A stretch of 64,000 bases of DNA from Rhodoferax sp. Its GTDB lineage: Bacteria; Pseudomonadota; Gammaproteobacteria; Burkholderiales; Burkholderiaceae_C. A model generated the notes under the pieces. The model was not told the origin of the DNA. It did no database searches and worked only from the letters and a program-made list of their open reading frames with translations. The stretch lies in the NCBI GenBank assembly GCA_031291295.1, contig JARLJI010000136.1:1-64000 (forward strand), read 5' to 3'. The translations under genes were made by a program, and so were the position numbers. Shown piece after piece: positions 9,567 through 17,794 of the stretch. The number at the start of each line of letters is the position of its first letter. Positions within the stretch are counted from its first letter, which is position 1.

Positions 9567-9869
9567 ATGGTATTGAGCGAAGAGTTGGACCGCTTGGACG
9601 AGTTGCGCCGCCGTGGCGTGCTGTCGGACGAGGAGTTCGCACGCGCAAAGACCCTGCTGCTGGGCCGCAACGAGGCACCTCTGGCGGCGCTCGGCGCTCT
9701 GCGCCGGAGCCGATCCGAACGCTGGATCGCAGGTGTGTGCGGCGGCATCGCTCAGGCGACGGGTACCGACGCATGGGTCTGGCGCCTGCTTTTTGCGTTG
9801 CTGTTTTTCTGCGGCGGCGCCGGGCTGGGGATTTATCTTCTCATGTGGATCTTTGTTCCTGCCGAATAA
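9567..9869 (+). CDS. SHOCT plus PspC domain small membrane protein
   Basis: This 100-residue protein has an N-terminal SHOCT-like segment (about 3-33: LDELRRRGVLSDEEFARAK), then a PspC domain (about 45-100) with the R-x-x-x-x-x-x-x-A-G-V-C-G-G-I-A motif and a strong C-terminal membrane helix. PspC proteins respond to membrane stress, often with PspA, but no psp genes are adjacent. A perfect AAGGAGG (9555-9561) precedes the ATG. SHOCT modules usually mediate oligomerisation or tethering. Function beyond membrane-stress sensing is unknown. Confidence 0.8.
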   Translation: MVLSEELDRLDELRRRGVLSDEEFARAKTLLLGRNEAPLAALGALRRSRSERWIAGVCGGIAQATGTDAWVWRLLFALLFFCGGAGLGIYLLMWIFVPAE

Positions 9870-9910
9870 CCTAAGTTCGATGCAAGGCGTGGCCGGCAAT
9901 TTCGAGACCG

Positions 9911-10699
9911 TCAGTGCACGCGCACCTCGAAAGCCCGCGCCAAAGCATCCGGGTCGATGATGCGTATGTGCCGCTTGTCCACTTCAAGCAGGCGTTGCTG
10001 CTGGAAAGCAGAGAACGTGCGGCTGACGGTTTCCAGCGTCATGCCCAGATAGCTGCCGATTTCGGCGCGCGTCATCCTCAGGTGAAACTCACTGGCCGAG
10101 TAGCCGCGGGCCTTCAGGCGTTGCGACAGGTTCAGCAAGAAGGCCGCCAGCCGTTCCTCGGCGTTCATGCTGCCCAGCAGCATCATCAGGCTCTGCTCGC
10201 GCACAATTTCACGGCTCATCAGGCGGCTGACCAGGTGCTGCGTGCCGGAACTGCCGGCCGCCAACTCGGTGAGGTGCGCGTAAGGAATGGCGCAAACCTC
10301 GGCGTCTTCCAAGGCAGTGGCGCTGCTGGCGTGGTTGCCCTGGGCCACCCCGTCCAGCCCCATCAGCTCCCCAGCTATATGGAAACTGCTGACCTGCTCG
10401 CGCCCATCGGCCAATGTCAGGCTGGACTTGAACGTGCCGCTGCGCACGGCATAAACGAACTGGAAGCGTTCACCCTCGTGGTAGAGCGCCTGCGCAGACC
10501 TCACCCTGCGCCGGGCGAACATCAGGCTGTCCAGGCGTGCCACGTCGGAGCCGGCCATGCCACGGGGCAGGCACAGCTCGCGCAGATGACAGTTGCTGCA
10601 AAGGGCTTTCATCGGCGCGACGGGTGCCATCACGTCCAGTGCCTGTTGGGGCGCGAACCGGATAGGGACGACGGGAGCCTCGAGGACGGGTAGGGACAT
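9911..10699 (-). CDS. FNR-type oxygen-responsive transcription regulator (Crp/Fnr family)
   Basis: This 262-residue regulator has Cys34, Cys37 and Cys43 (C-X2-C-X5-C) and a distal Cys136. That is the same spacing as the four ligands of the oxygen-labile 4Fe-4S cluster in E. coli FNR. A cyclic-nucleotide-type beta barrel spans about 60-145, followed by a dimer helix and a helix-turn-helix with ETVSR at 223-227, whose Glu, Ser and Arg read the TTGAT half-site in FNR. It therefore should bind TTGAT-N4-ATCAA, a motif found before many genes here. The ATG at 10699 has AAGGAG upstream. It lies 28 bases behind a receiver-only response regulator. The annotation fnr or anr is reasonable, but a paralogue elsewhere cannot be excluded. 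Confidence 0.88.
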   Translation of the reverse strand: MSLPVLEAPVVPIRFAPQQALDVMAPVAPMKALCSNCHLRELCLPRGMAGSDVARLDSLMFARRRVRSAQALYHEGERFQFVYAVRSGTFKSSLTLADGREQVSSFHIAGELMGLDGVAQGNHASSATALEDAEVCAIPYAHLTELAAGSSGTQHLVSRLMSREIVREQSLMMLLGSMNAEERLAAFLLNLSQRLKARGYSASEFHLRMTRAEIGSYLGMTLETVSRTFSAFQQQRLLEVDKRHIRIIDPDALARAFEVRVH

Positions 10700-10727
10700 G
10701 GTCTTCTCCTTGGTGAACGGGACGTTG

Positions 10728-11117
10728 TCAGTGGACTGCATGCTGTGAGGCGTCCGCCACAGACTGCACGAGTTGCTCAAATTCGATGCTCTTGTCGAGA
10801 AAGCGGACGGCACCGTCCCCCAGGTAGCGCTTGCGGAACGCCAGACCCGAGTTGTTGCTGAAGACGACGAAGGAGATTTCAGGTACGGCCCGGCGCACGG
10901 TGCGCAACACTTCCAGGCCGGTGCCGCCCGCGAGTTGAACATCCAGCACCACCACATCGGGTCGGGTGGACAGAATGCCGTCAATGGCACCCTGCGGCGT
11001 TTCGGCCTGGCCGACAACGGTCATGGCGCGGGCCTCAAGCATCGCCGCGACGCGGGTCCGGATTGGCGCCCAATCGTCGGCAAGAAAAACTTTGACAGGG
11101 ATGTGGTGCTCGGGCAT
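10728..11117 (-). CDS. Receiver-only response regulator
   Basis: This 129-residue protein is a single CheY-like receiver domain. The acidic pair Asp14-Asp15, the phospho-acceptor Asp59 in VVVLDV, and a conserved Lys in FLDKS are present. No output domain follows. The start at 11117 (MPEHHIPVKV) fits receiver length; an in-frame codon 36 bases upstream is possible. It precedes the FNR-like regulator in an apparent two-gene unit, so it may link a sensor kinase to that regulator or act in a phosphorelay. No kinase is adjacent; the nearest is the PAS kinase at 15928. Confidence 0.8.
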   Translation of the reverse strand: MPEHHIPVKVFLADDWAPIRTRVAAMLEARAMTVVGQAETPQGAIDGILSTRPDVVVLDVQLAGGTGLEVLRTVRRAVPEISFVVFSNNSGLAFRKRYLGDGAVRFLDKSIEFEQLVQSVADASQHAVH

Positions 11118-11295
11118 GCCTCTACTATGGCCGCCAACGTGCCGCTGCGACATCGGCGAAGGCCGAATCCACCCCTCGGATAAATCCGGATCGGGACTTC
11201 CGCTGCGCCGAGGGCGCCTAGGAATTGTCCGATCGACCGCTCGACCCCCCGCTCGCGAGAGCAGCCGGCGTGTTGTCCCTCACATGCTCATGCGC

Positions 11296-12657
11296 TCAGG
11301 CACGCAGCACGCACTTGTCATACAGATGCGGTGCGCGGCCCCGCGGGTCGTACCGAGCCTTGAGCCGCTCGTACTCGACGAGGTCGTAGGCTTGCGCGAA
11401 TTCCCCGGGTGTAAAGAAACTCTCCGAATAAAGCGACTTGATGCCGCCCAGTCGCATCACTTCCTTTTCGACCATGCGGTTGAAATGTCCCGGCTCAAAG
11501 GACAGGGGCGACTCGATCACATCCCAGAAGCCGAAGTTGATGTAAAGGGATGACGCCGCCAGCCGATACAGCGGAAACTGCCGCCCCGCCACCTCGCCGC
11601 GCGCCGGGCAGACCCAGATGGGCAGAATGCCGATCTCGCGCTGCAGGAAGGCGAGGAATTCCGCAGCGCGCTCCAAGGGAATGTCCACGTCCTGAATCAC
11701 GCTCTCGCGGTAGCGGCCGCGCCAGCTTGCCAGGCGCTGGGTCAGTTGCCAGCGTGCGTTCAGGCGCATCCAGTGCGTATAGGTGCGTGAATTCAGGCGT
11801 TCGCGCCCGAGCAGGCGACGCACCAGCGGATGCTGCGCCCCAAAATTCTTCGAACACCAGAACCAGTCCGTGTCCCAGCGCCAGAGGTAGTCCTGCGTGC
11901 TCAGGTAATCTTGTTGCCGCGAGCGCAGCGACTGGTAATAGATATGCTCGAAACTGTAGTCGCCGCGCCATGGCGCCTCGCGCGTGAAGCGGCCCACGCT
12001 CAGGACGTGCTCGTGCTCGCCAAACACCACCGCATCCACAAAATCGGCATCGCCACGACACTGGGCGGCCAGTGCCTCGAAAAATGCCGCGCCGTCGGCG
12101 TACGCCCGGTATTCAACGTGCACCATGGGCTGAACGTCAAGCGTGCCCATCCTCAGACGCAGTGCATAGCCGAGCGTGCCGTAGGAATTGGGAAAGCCAA
12201 AAAACAGGTCGCTGTGCTCGTTGCCGGGCGTGCAGACCACAATCTCGCCCTCCGGCAGCAGCACCTCGATCTCCTGCAGTGTGTCATGCACCAGGCCGTG
12301 CCGGAACGATGTGGCCTCGATACCCACGCCGGCGCAGGCGCCACCGACCGTGATGGTCTTGAGCTGGGGCACCACGGCCGGCATGCAGCCGCGCGGCAGC
12401 GTCCATGCAACCAGATCTTCGTAAGTGATCATGCCTTCGACGTCGACCCAGCCGGCCTGCGTGTCCGCGCCGATCACGTGGCGCATGTCGCCGAGGTCAA
12501 GCCTGAGCCGGCCGTTTTCGCGGCGATCGCGAAACAGGTTGGAGGTACTCTTGTGCAGCGCGATCGGCTCGGGCTCCGAGGCCCGGGCCCTCATTTGCGC
12601 CGCCGCCTGCGCGGCGCGGTCGGCGTGAGCCAGAATTTCAGGGCGCGTGCCGTCCAT
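11296..12657 (-). CDS. FAD-binding oxidoreductase (DHCR24-like), probable fatty-acid-modifying enzyme
   Basis: This 453-residue flavoprotein has a PCMH-type FAD-binding domain; the segment with VGGACAGVGIEATS and HGLVHD resembles the FAD_binding_4 region of Delta24-sterol-reductase-like oxidases. Its start lies 20 bases inside the end of the cyclopropane-synthase-like gene, indicating coupled translation. The same pairing of FAD enzyme and methyltransferase makes 10-methyl fatty acids in actinobacteria (TmsB/TmsA, BfaB/BfaA) and takes part in furan fatty acid synthesis in Rhodobacter (UfaD/UfaM). I infer that this enzyme reduces or desaturates a methylated acyl chain. Which product forms cannot be told from sequence alone. 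Confidence 0.72.
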   Translation of the reverse strand: MDGTRPEILAHADRAAQAAAQMRARASEPEPIALHKSTSNLFRDRRENGRLRLDLGDMRHVIGADTQAGWVDVEGMITYEDLVAWTLPRGCMPAVVPQLKTITVGGACAGVGIEATSFRHGLVHDTLQEIEVLLPEGEIVVCTPGNEHSDLFFGFPNSYGTLGYALRLRMGTLDVQPMVHVEYRAYADGAAFFEALAAQCRGDADFVDAVVFGEHEHVLSVGRFTREAPWRGDYSFEHIYYQSLRSRQQDYLSTQDYLWRWDTDWFWCSKNFGAQHPLVRRLLGRERLNSRTYTHWMRLNARWQLTQRLASWRGRYRESVIQDVDIPLERAAEFLAFLQREIGILPIWVCPARGEVAGRQFPLYRLAASSLYINFGFWDVIESPLSFEPGHFNRMVEKEVMRLGGIKSLYSESFFTPGEFAQAYDLVEYERLKARYDPRGRAPHLYDKCVLRA

Positions 12658-13861
12658 AAAGATGGTCCCGCGTCATCGGGTAGCTGGTGCGGCTGATATT
12701 GCCCTTGCTGAACAGCACCTGGAACAGGTGGGTCTGGCCCACCTCGCTGCGGAACATTTCCGCGCATCCCACGAGATAGCACATCCAGATGCGCCGGAAG
12801 CGCTCATTGAAGCGTTCAGGGTCCAGCGCCTGGATAGCGGGCCAGTTGGTGGCAAAGCGCCGCGCCCATTCATCCAGCGTCGGGGCATAGTGGCGGCGCA
12901 GGTTCTCGACATCGATCACTTCCAGTCCGACATTTTCCATTTCGACGAGAGTGTCCGCCAAGCTGGGAATCCAGCCACCGGGGAACACATGCTTGCGGAT
13001 GAACAGCTCCGTGTCTCGTCGGCCCACGTGGCCGATGAAATGAAGCATCCCGAGTCCGCCAGGCTTGAGGAAATCGGCATGCGCCTTGATCACCTCAGCC
13101 AGCTGGTCGCGCCCTGCGTGTTCGAGCACGCCGATGGACACGACCTTGTCGCACTGCGCATTCACGTCGCGGAAATCGGCTTCGCGCACCTGCAATTGTT
13201 CCTGCAGCCCGCGCCGGCGGATCTCGGCATCGAGCCATTGCACCTGCTCGGTCGTCGTGTTGACGCCCGTGCCCAGCGCACCGGTGGTCTCCACGGCTCT
13301 GAACATGAAGCCGCCAAAGCCGCAACCAATGTCGACAAAGCGCTCGCCCCGGCGCAGATCGATCTTGCGGCACACGTGGTCGATCTTGTCGCGCTGCGCC
13401 TGCTCCAGGCTCTGCGTGCCCTCGCGCCAGTAGCCACAGGTATACATCTTGAGCGGATCGTCGAGCCAGAGGCGGTAGAACGACTCTCCCAAGCCATAGT
13501 GCGCCCGCGCGTTGGTCTTGGCCTGCTGCACGTCGCGATTGGCGCTGCGCCATTCGAGCAAGTTGTTTTCCACACTGTTGACCGCATCGAAGCGCACGTC
13601 GAAACCCGAGCGCATGCCTGCCGCCATGGCCGCGCCCAGATCGCCCTGCAGATCAACCTCCTGGTCAAAATAGGCTTCCAGCAAGCCCAGGTGGCCGCGC
13701 GCGAGCATGGACACCAGCGCCCCATCGGTCCGAAACACTACCGTGAAGACCGGCTCGCCCGCGCCCGTCTGGTATTTCACGCCGCGGGGCAGCACAACGG
13801 CAAAGGCCACGCCTGCCCGCTCGCCCAGCGAATCAACGGTAGCCTGGAGCGAGAGGTTCAT
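12638..13861 (-). CDS. Cyclopropane-fatty-acid-synthase-family SAM methyltransferase
   Basis: This 407-residue enzyme uses S-adenosylmethionine to methylate the double bond of phospholipid acyl chains. The SAM motif VDIGCGFGG is at 176-184, preceded by HYGLGESFYRLW and YTCGYW (121-145), which are conserved in the CFA synthase family. The N-terminal domain (1-110) is also CFA-like. It is the third gene of a unit with a universal stress protein and a host-attachment-like protein, and it overlaps the FAD gene behind it. Because of that partner it may form a methylene or methyl product other than a simple cyclopropane ring. An ordinary cfa cannot be ruled out. Confidence 0.85.
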   Translation of the reverse strand: MNLSLQATVDSLGERAGVAFAVVLPRGVKYQTGAGEPVFTVVFRTDGALVSMLARGHLGLLEAYFDQEVDLQGDLGAAMAAGMRSGFDVRFDAVNSVENNLLEWRSANRDVQQAKTNARAHYGLGESFYRLWLDDPLKMYTCGYWREGTQSLEQAQRDKIDHVCRKIDLRRGERFVDIGCGFGGFMFRAVETTGALGTGVNTTTEQVQWLDAEIRRRGLQEQLQVREADFRDVNAQCDKVVSIGVLEHAGRDQLAEVIKAHADFLKPGGLGMLHFIGHVGRRDTELFIRKHVFPGGWIPSLADTLVEMENVGLEVIDVENLRRHYAPTLDEWARRFATNWPAIQALDPERFNERFRRIWMCYLVGCAEMFRSEVGQTHLFQVLFSKGNISRTSYPMTRDHLYGRHAP

Positions 13862-13879
13862 GATGTTTTGCGCCGCAGG

Positions 13880-14320
13880 TCAGCGCGCCAACGCGCGTTC
13901 GATGCGCTGCTCCAACTCGTTGAGGCCAAAACTGGTCAGGTCCAGATCATGGGTGCCGGACAGCAAGCGCGAGGTGGCGGCGCCGAGTTGTGCCTTGAGC
14001 TCACCTAAAAAAGGACTGGACGCAAAAATGGCCAGCGATCGGAAACTGCCCTGTTGGGCCTGCCGCTCCAGATGCTCGATCAGTTCGTGCGCAAAGCGTG
14101 TATGTTCCTTGTGCTTGGAATCGACGCGTGGCGGGTAGGCTGCGCCGCCGAAGTCATGGTCGGTCTTTCCCTGGCCCGCCCTGTCGTCGGACAGGTCGCT
14201 GACCTTGGTCCGACCCTGCGGATGTTCGAAGTTTTTGAGGACCACCATCGGGCTGCCGCGTTCCCGCTGCAACAAACGCGCGTGGGTGGCATTGGCAACC
14301 AGTATCCAGTCGGGTTTCAT
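13880..14320 (-). CDS. Host attachment family protein
   Basis: This 146-residue protein resembles the family called 'protein required for attachment to host cells'. Recognisable parts are the N-terminal WILVANATHARLL strand and the central R-x-F-A-H-E-L-I/L segment. Despite the name, the family is common in free-living bacteria; the fold resembles release-factor-like nucleases and its role is unknown. The gene lies 34 bases behind the universal stress gene and 18 bases before the CFA-like gene, so it belongs to the FNR-box operon. No signal peptide or membrane segment is visible, so a cytoplasmic place is likely. Confidence 0.72.
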   Translation of the reverse strand: MKPDWILVANATHARLLQRERGSPMVVLKNFEHPQGRTKVSDLSDDRAGQGKTDHDFGGAAYPPRVDSKHKEHTRFAHELIEHLERQAQQGSFRSLAIFASSPFLGELKAQLGAATSRLLSGTHDLDLTSFGLNELEQRIERALAR

Positions 14321-14354
14321 GTTCCATCCTTCGAGTTTGAGGGCAACGCAGCCA

Positions 14355-15194
14355 TCAATGGACCATCAGGACCGGCAGGGTCATCGATTCCAGCACCGTC
14401 CGCGAGGTCCCGCCCAGCACCCATTCACGCGCGCGGCTGTGGCCGTAGCAGCCCATGACCAGCAGATCTGCCTGGAAATCGAACGCGCGAGACAGCAGCT
14501 GCTCGCCCAGTCTTTCGGGCTCCTTGCCCTGGTGGTGCCAGATCGCCTCCACCCCCTTCAGCTTCAGGTAGCCGCTCAAACCCAGCCGCTCACCGCCGAT
14601 GTCAACATCTTCGTCCTCCCAACTCAACACATGGACACGCTGCGCGCTCTGAAGGAAAGGCAGGGCCGCGGCGACCGCACGGGCCGCCTCGCGCGTCGGC
14701 TTCCAGGCGATCACCACGGTCTCGCCTATGGCCGGCGGCACGATGGCATAGGGCAGGATCAGGGCCGGCTTGCCGCTGATCGCCAGCACGGTCTCAGCAA
14801 AATCAGCCGGCACGTGCGTCGATCCGGCATCGGACGGGTCATGCTGCCCCAGCACCAGCAGATCTGCATATAACGCCTGCTGCGCGAACGCGGCCATGAT
14901 GGGCTCCTCGCGTACCTCGGCCCATGAAGCCTGCGCATCGGACGCCACCTGCGCCTGATTGAACAGGGCTCGCGCCCGGGCGCGTTGCTCATCATCGATC
15001 TCGCGCATCGCGGCCGCCATGTCGGGGCCGACCCCGGGCGAAAACGGCAGCTCCAAAAAGCTGGGTGTGACCGCATACAGCGCGGTAATTGCGGCGTCGA
15101 GCCGTGGCCCGAGCCGATGCGCGACCTCCAGGCGCTGCGCCGCGCGCGGTGAAGGATCAAGGTGAACCAGCAGTTGCATAGCGGAAGCTTTCAC
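14355..15194 (-). CDS. Tandem universal stress protein (UspE-like)
   Basis: This 279-residue protein contains two UspA-type domains. The second has the nucleotide-binding pattern G-x-x-G-x-S-R-A-R-E-W-V-L-G-G-T-S, close to the G-2X-G-9X-G(S/T) motif; the first is degenerate at the equivalent place. The start is a GTG at 15194, supported by AAGGAG at a good distance; an internal ATG at 15179 is the alternative. It heads a four-gene unit with the host-attachment-like, CFA-like and FAD genes. The box at 15253-15266 predicts induction at low oxygen, as known for Usp genes under Anr in Pseudomonas. Confidence 0.85.
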   Translation of the reverse strand: MKASAMQLLVHLDPSPRAAQRLEVAHRLGPRLDAAITALYAVTPSFLELPFSPGVGPDMAAAMREIDDEQRARARALFNQAQVASDAQASWAEVREEPIMAAFAQQALYADLLVLGQHDPSDAGSTHVPADFAETVLAISGKPALILPYAIVPPAIGETVVIAWKPTREAARAVAAALPFLQSAQRVHVLSWEDEDVDIGGERLGLSGYLKLKGVEAIWHHQGKEPERLGEQLLSRAFDFQADLLVMGCYGHSRAREWVLGGTSRTVLESMTLPVLMVH

Positions 15195-15252
15195 GAAATC
15201 TCTCCTTTGGCGGGCGATTCTGTAATGCTAGTGTGCTGGCGCCACCCCAACC

Positions 15253-15266
15253 TTGACAAACATCAA
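15253..15266. promoter_or_regulatory. FNR box of the usp-lipid operon
   Basis: TTGAC-AAAC-ATCAA matches the FNR consensus at 9 of 10. On the minus strand, TAGCAT (15230-15225) lies exactly at the -10 position for a box centred at -41.5, with a predicted start near 15218, 24 bases before the GTG of the usp gene. This is one of the best-formed sites in the window. Confidence 0.7.
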
Positions 15267-15286
15267 GCGTGCGCCACGACGGCCAC

Positions 15287-15931
15287 TCAGGGCTCCATCT
15301 GGTCAGCCAGCCCGTGCCTGAGGGCATAGCGAATCAGCTCGCTCTGGTTTTGCAGGCCGATCTTGTGCATCAGGTTGGCCTTGTGGGTGCTGACGGTCTT
15401 GACCGACAGGTTGAGCCGGCCCGCGATGTCGGTGACCGATACGCCGGCCACCAGCAGCCGGAACACCTCGAATTCGCGGTTCGACAGGCTCTCGTGCAAC
15501 AGTGCTTCGCTGCCCGGCATGGCGCCCAGGGCCAGTTGCTCGGCCACCTCGGCCGTGACGAAGGCACCGCCGCCGGCGATCTTGCGGATGGCCTGCTCCA
15601 ATTGCGCCGGGGCACTTTCCTTGGTCAGGTAACCGCTGGCGCCGGATTTGATGGCACGCACGGCATATTGCAGTTCCTGATGCATGCTCAGCACGAGGAT
15701 GCGCAATTTCGGCTTCTCGGTGCGGACCAGCCGAATCACCTCCATGCCGCTGCGCCCCGGCATGGACAGGTCCAGCACCAGTACATCAAAGGTGAGATCG
15801 CGCACCCGCTGCATGACCTCGCTGCCATTGGCCGCCTCGCCAGCGACTTCCATGTCGCCTGCCTCGATGACGATGCGTTTGAGGCCTTCACGCACGATGG
15901 CATGATCGTCGGCAATTACGATCCTGATCAC
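15287..15931 (-). CDS. NarL/FixJ-family response regulator
   Basis: This 214-residue DNA-binding response regulator has a receiver domain with Asp8-Asp9 and phospho-acceptor Asp54, followed by a LuxR-type helix-turn-helix (about 148-205: LSNREFEVFRLL... VKTVSTHKANLM). Its start overlaps the stop of the PAS kinase gene by 4 bases, which makes the two a cognate pair. It lies close behind the FNR box of the usp operon. The pair is plausibly a second redox or oxygen switch for the stress block, but the signal and target sites are not visible. Confidence 0.88.
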   Translation of the reverse strand: MIRIVIADDHAIVREGLKRIVIEAGDMEVAGEAANGSEVMQRVRDLTFDVLVLDLSMPGRSGMEVIRLVRTEKPKLRILVLSMHQELQYAVRAIKSGASGYLTKESAPAQLEQAIRKIAGGGAFVTAEVAEQLALGAMPGSEALLHESLSNREFEVFRLLVAGVSVTDIAGRLNLSVKTVSTHKANLMHKIGLQNQSELIRYALRHGLADQMEP

Positions 15932-17019
15932 GTTGCTGCTCCCGCGTCGGCCATGGGGATCCGCACCACGATGCGCGTGCCCTTGCCCAACTGGCTGTCA
16001 ACGTCGATGTTGCCCTTGAGCAGGTGCGCCCGCTCGCGCAAGCCCATCAGGCCGAGGGAATGGGGCTTGCGCGGCGCCGCCGGGGAGAAGCCAAGGCCGT
16101 TGTCGGCAACGCGCATCGTCACCGCAGCGGGCGTGCACTCGATCTGTACCTCGACTTGCGAAGCCTGGGCGTGCTTGGCCACGTTGGCCAGCGACTCCTG
16201 CACGATGCGGAACACCGCCGTCGCATAGGGCTCTTGCAGCTCCAACTCCTCGTCGGCCAGCAACTCGCAGGCCACGCCGGTGCGCTGGGTAAAGTTGTGC
16301 ACCAGCCACTCGACGGCCGGGAACAGACCCAGATCGTCGAGCAGCAGCGGCCGCAGGTCGGCGGCAATGCGCCGCGTGGCGGCCACCGCGGTGTCGAGCA
16401 TGTCGAGCATGTCACCGAGCTTGGTCGCGACGGCCTGGCCACCGTCAGGCAGGCTGTCGCGCACCCACATGGTGTCCATTTTGAGCGCGGTGAGCAACTG
16501 CGCCAGTTCGTCATGCAGTTCCCGCGCGATTCGGCGCTTCTCCTTTTCGCGGATGGCATGGGCCTCGGCGGCGAAGGCGCTCAACTCTTCCTGTGCACGC
16601 ACCCGTTCGGTGACGTCGCGCAGAATTACCGTGAACAGCTTGCCGCCGCAGGTATCGACCTGGGAGATCGAGGCGTCCATCTGAAACTCTTCGCCATTGG
16701 CACGCAGGCCATAGACCAGCGAGGAGCCTCCCATGCGCCGCGAGGTCACGCCCGTGGTGCCGAAGCGCGTGACGTGAGCCCCGTGGGCAGCGTGGAAGCG
16801 CCCGGGCATGAGCCGGGCCAGGGGTTGGCCCAGTATTTGCGCGGTCGGCCAGCCAAAGACCTTTTCAGCCGCCTGGTTGTATTGGATGATGCGCTGCCCT
16901 TCGTCTACCGTGATGATCGCATCCATGGCGGAGTCGAGCAGGCTGGCGAGCAAGGCGCCATCCTGCGAGCCAGATGGTGCGGCGGCCCCGCTTGCAGGCC
17001 CAAGGGGCGAAAACAGCAT
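15928..17019 (-). CDS. PAS-domain sensor histidine kinase (HisKA_3 type)
   Basis: This 363-residue protein starts with a PAS domain (about 22-140, with DAIITVD and VILRDVTER), followed by a NarX-type dimerisation region with phospho-acceptor His169 in RRIARELHDELAQ, and an HATPase domain with N-box QESLANVAKHA and G-box DNGLGF. No membrane segment is visible, so it should sense a cytoplasmic signal through PAS. I cannot tell whether a heme or flavin is bound. It overlaps the response regulator that follows. Confidence 0.87.
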   Translation of the reverse strand: MLFSPLGPASGAAAPSGSQDGALLASLLDSAMDAIITVDEGQRIIQYNQAAEKVFGWPTAQILGQPLARLMPGRFHAAHGAHVTRFGTTGVTSRRMGGSSLVYGLRANGEEFQMDASISQVDTCGGKLFTVILRDVTERVRAQEELSAFAAEAHAIREKEKRRIARELHDELAQLLTALKMDTMWVRDSLPDGGQAVATKLGDMLDMLDTAVAATRRIAADLRPLLLDDLGLFPAVEWLVHNFTQRTGVACELLADEELELQEPYATAVFRIVQESLANVAKHAQASQVEVQIECTPAAVTMRVADNGLGFSPAAPRKPHSLGLMGLRERAHLLKGNIDVDSQLGKGTRIVVRIPMADAGAAT

Positions 17020-17112
17020 ATGTCCTTTCTGGGAAATGGCACTAGATTGGCAGTATAGGTCCGTGCGCCGAGCCCGAAGTTGCGCCTCGCCCGGTCAGCA
17101 GCACCCCCCCCC

Positions 17113-17126
17113 TTGATCGACATCAA
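17113..17126. promoter_or_regulatory. FNR box before the single-domain usp gene
   Basis: TTGAT-CGAC-ATCAA is a full 10-of-10 match to the FNR consensus. On the plus strand CATACT/TACTAT (17149-17156) lies at the class II -10 distance, with a predicted start near 17161-17163. On the minus strand no -10-like hexamer is found at that distance, so the kinase gene is less clearly served. Confidence 0.75.
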
Positions 17127-17188
17127 CATCGCCAGATCCCATTTGCCTCATACTATATTTATTCAATATTTGACTCAGGAGCTGCATC

Positions 17189-17665
17189 ATGTACCAGCGA
17201 ATTCTCGTGCCCGTGGATGGCAGTCCCCCCGCCAACAAGGCGCTTGCTGCGGCCCTGCAAATGGCGAAGGATTTCAACGGCCGGGTGCGGTTGATTCATG
17301 TGGTGGACGAGCTGGCTGGCCTCAGCGGCTATGACCTGTACGGCGGCTACCCTGGCGACCTCCTTGAGATCATGCGGGAAAACGGCCACAAGATTCTCGA
17401 CGAAGCCATGGTCATGGTCCAGGCCGCCGGTGTCGAGGGCGACAAGGTGCTGTCGGACAACTTCGGCGAGCGCCTGGGCGAGGCAGTGGTCGACGCGGCC
17501 AAGCGCTGGAATGCCGACCTGATCGTCATTGGGACCCACGGCCGGCGCGGCATTGGCCGCGTGTTGCTGGGCAGCGGCGCCGAACAAATCATCCGCATGG
17601 CACCGGTGCCGGTGCTGGTGGTGCGTTCGCAGGAAACCGAAAAGGCCGCCAAGTCTGGCACTTGA
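17189..17665 (+). CDS. Universal stress protein (UspA family, single domain)
   Basis: This 158-residue protein has the ATP-binding type UspA fold. The N-terminal strand ILVPVDGS (5-12) is typical, and G-T-H-G-R-R-G-I-G-R-V-L-L-G-S (about 121-135) is the complete G-2X-G-9X-G-S motif. AGGAGC precedes the ATG. A perfect FNR box lies 63-76 bases upstream, so induction at low oxygen is expected. It is transcribed divergently from the PAS kinase gene and convergently with matB. Confidence 0.9.
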   Translation: MYQRILVPVDGSPPANKALAAALQMAKDFNGRVRLIHVVDELAGLSGYDLYGGYPGDLLEIMRENGHKILDEAMVMVQAAGVEGDKVLSDNFGERLGEAVVDAAKRWNADLIVIGTHGRRGIGRVLLGSGAEQIIRMAPVPVLVVRSQETEKAAKSGT

Positions 17666-17730
17666 GGCAGCTGCACCAGTATTCTTGCTCGGTGCGATAC
17701 TCGACTCCCGGGGTTTGCAGGGAGCGACTA

Positions 17731-17771
17731 ATTCTGGCTACAGCCCTTGCTGTTAAAGCGTAGTTTGCTAC
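17731..17771 (-). repeat. Dispersed GATAGC...GGGCT repeat, copy 1
   Basis: Read on the minus strand, this stretch has the landmarks TAGC, then TACGC, then AAGGGCT, then GCC and an AT-rich end. Four other stretches here share them (19466, 24631, 30440, 30775). It lies between the convergent usp and matB genes. Confidence 0.5.
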
Positions 17772-17787
17772 TTATCTGGTAGCAAAC
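17763..17787. terminator. 9-bp hairpin between convergent usp and matB
   Basis: GTTTGCTAC and GTAGCAAAC form a perfect 9-bp stem with a 7-base loop. No T-run follows on either strand, so it may be a transcript-end hairpin rather than a classic intrinsic terminator. It partly overlaps the dispersed repeat at 17731. Confidence 0.4.
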
Positions 17788-17794
17788 CACCGCG

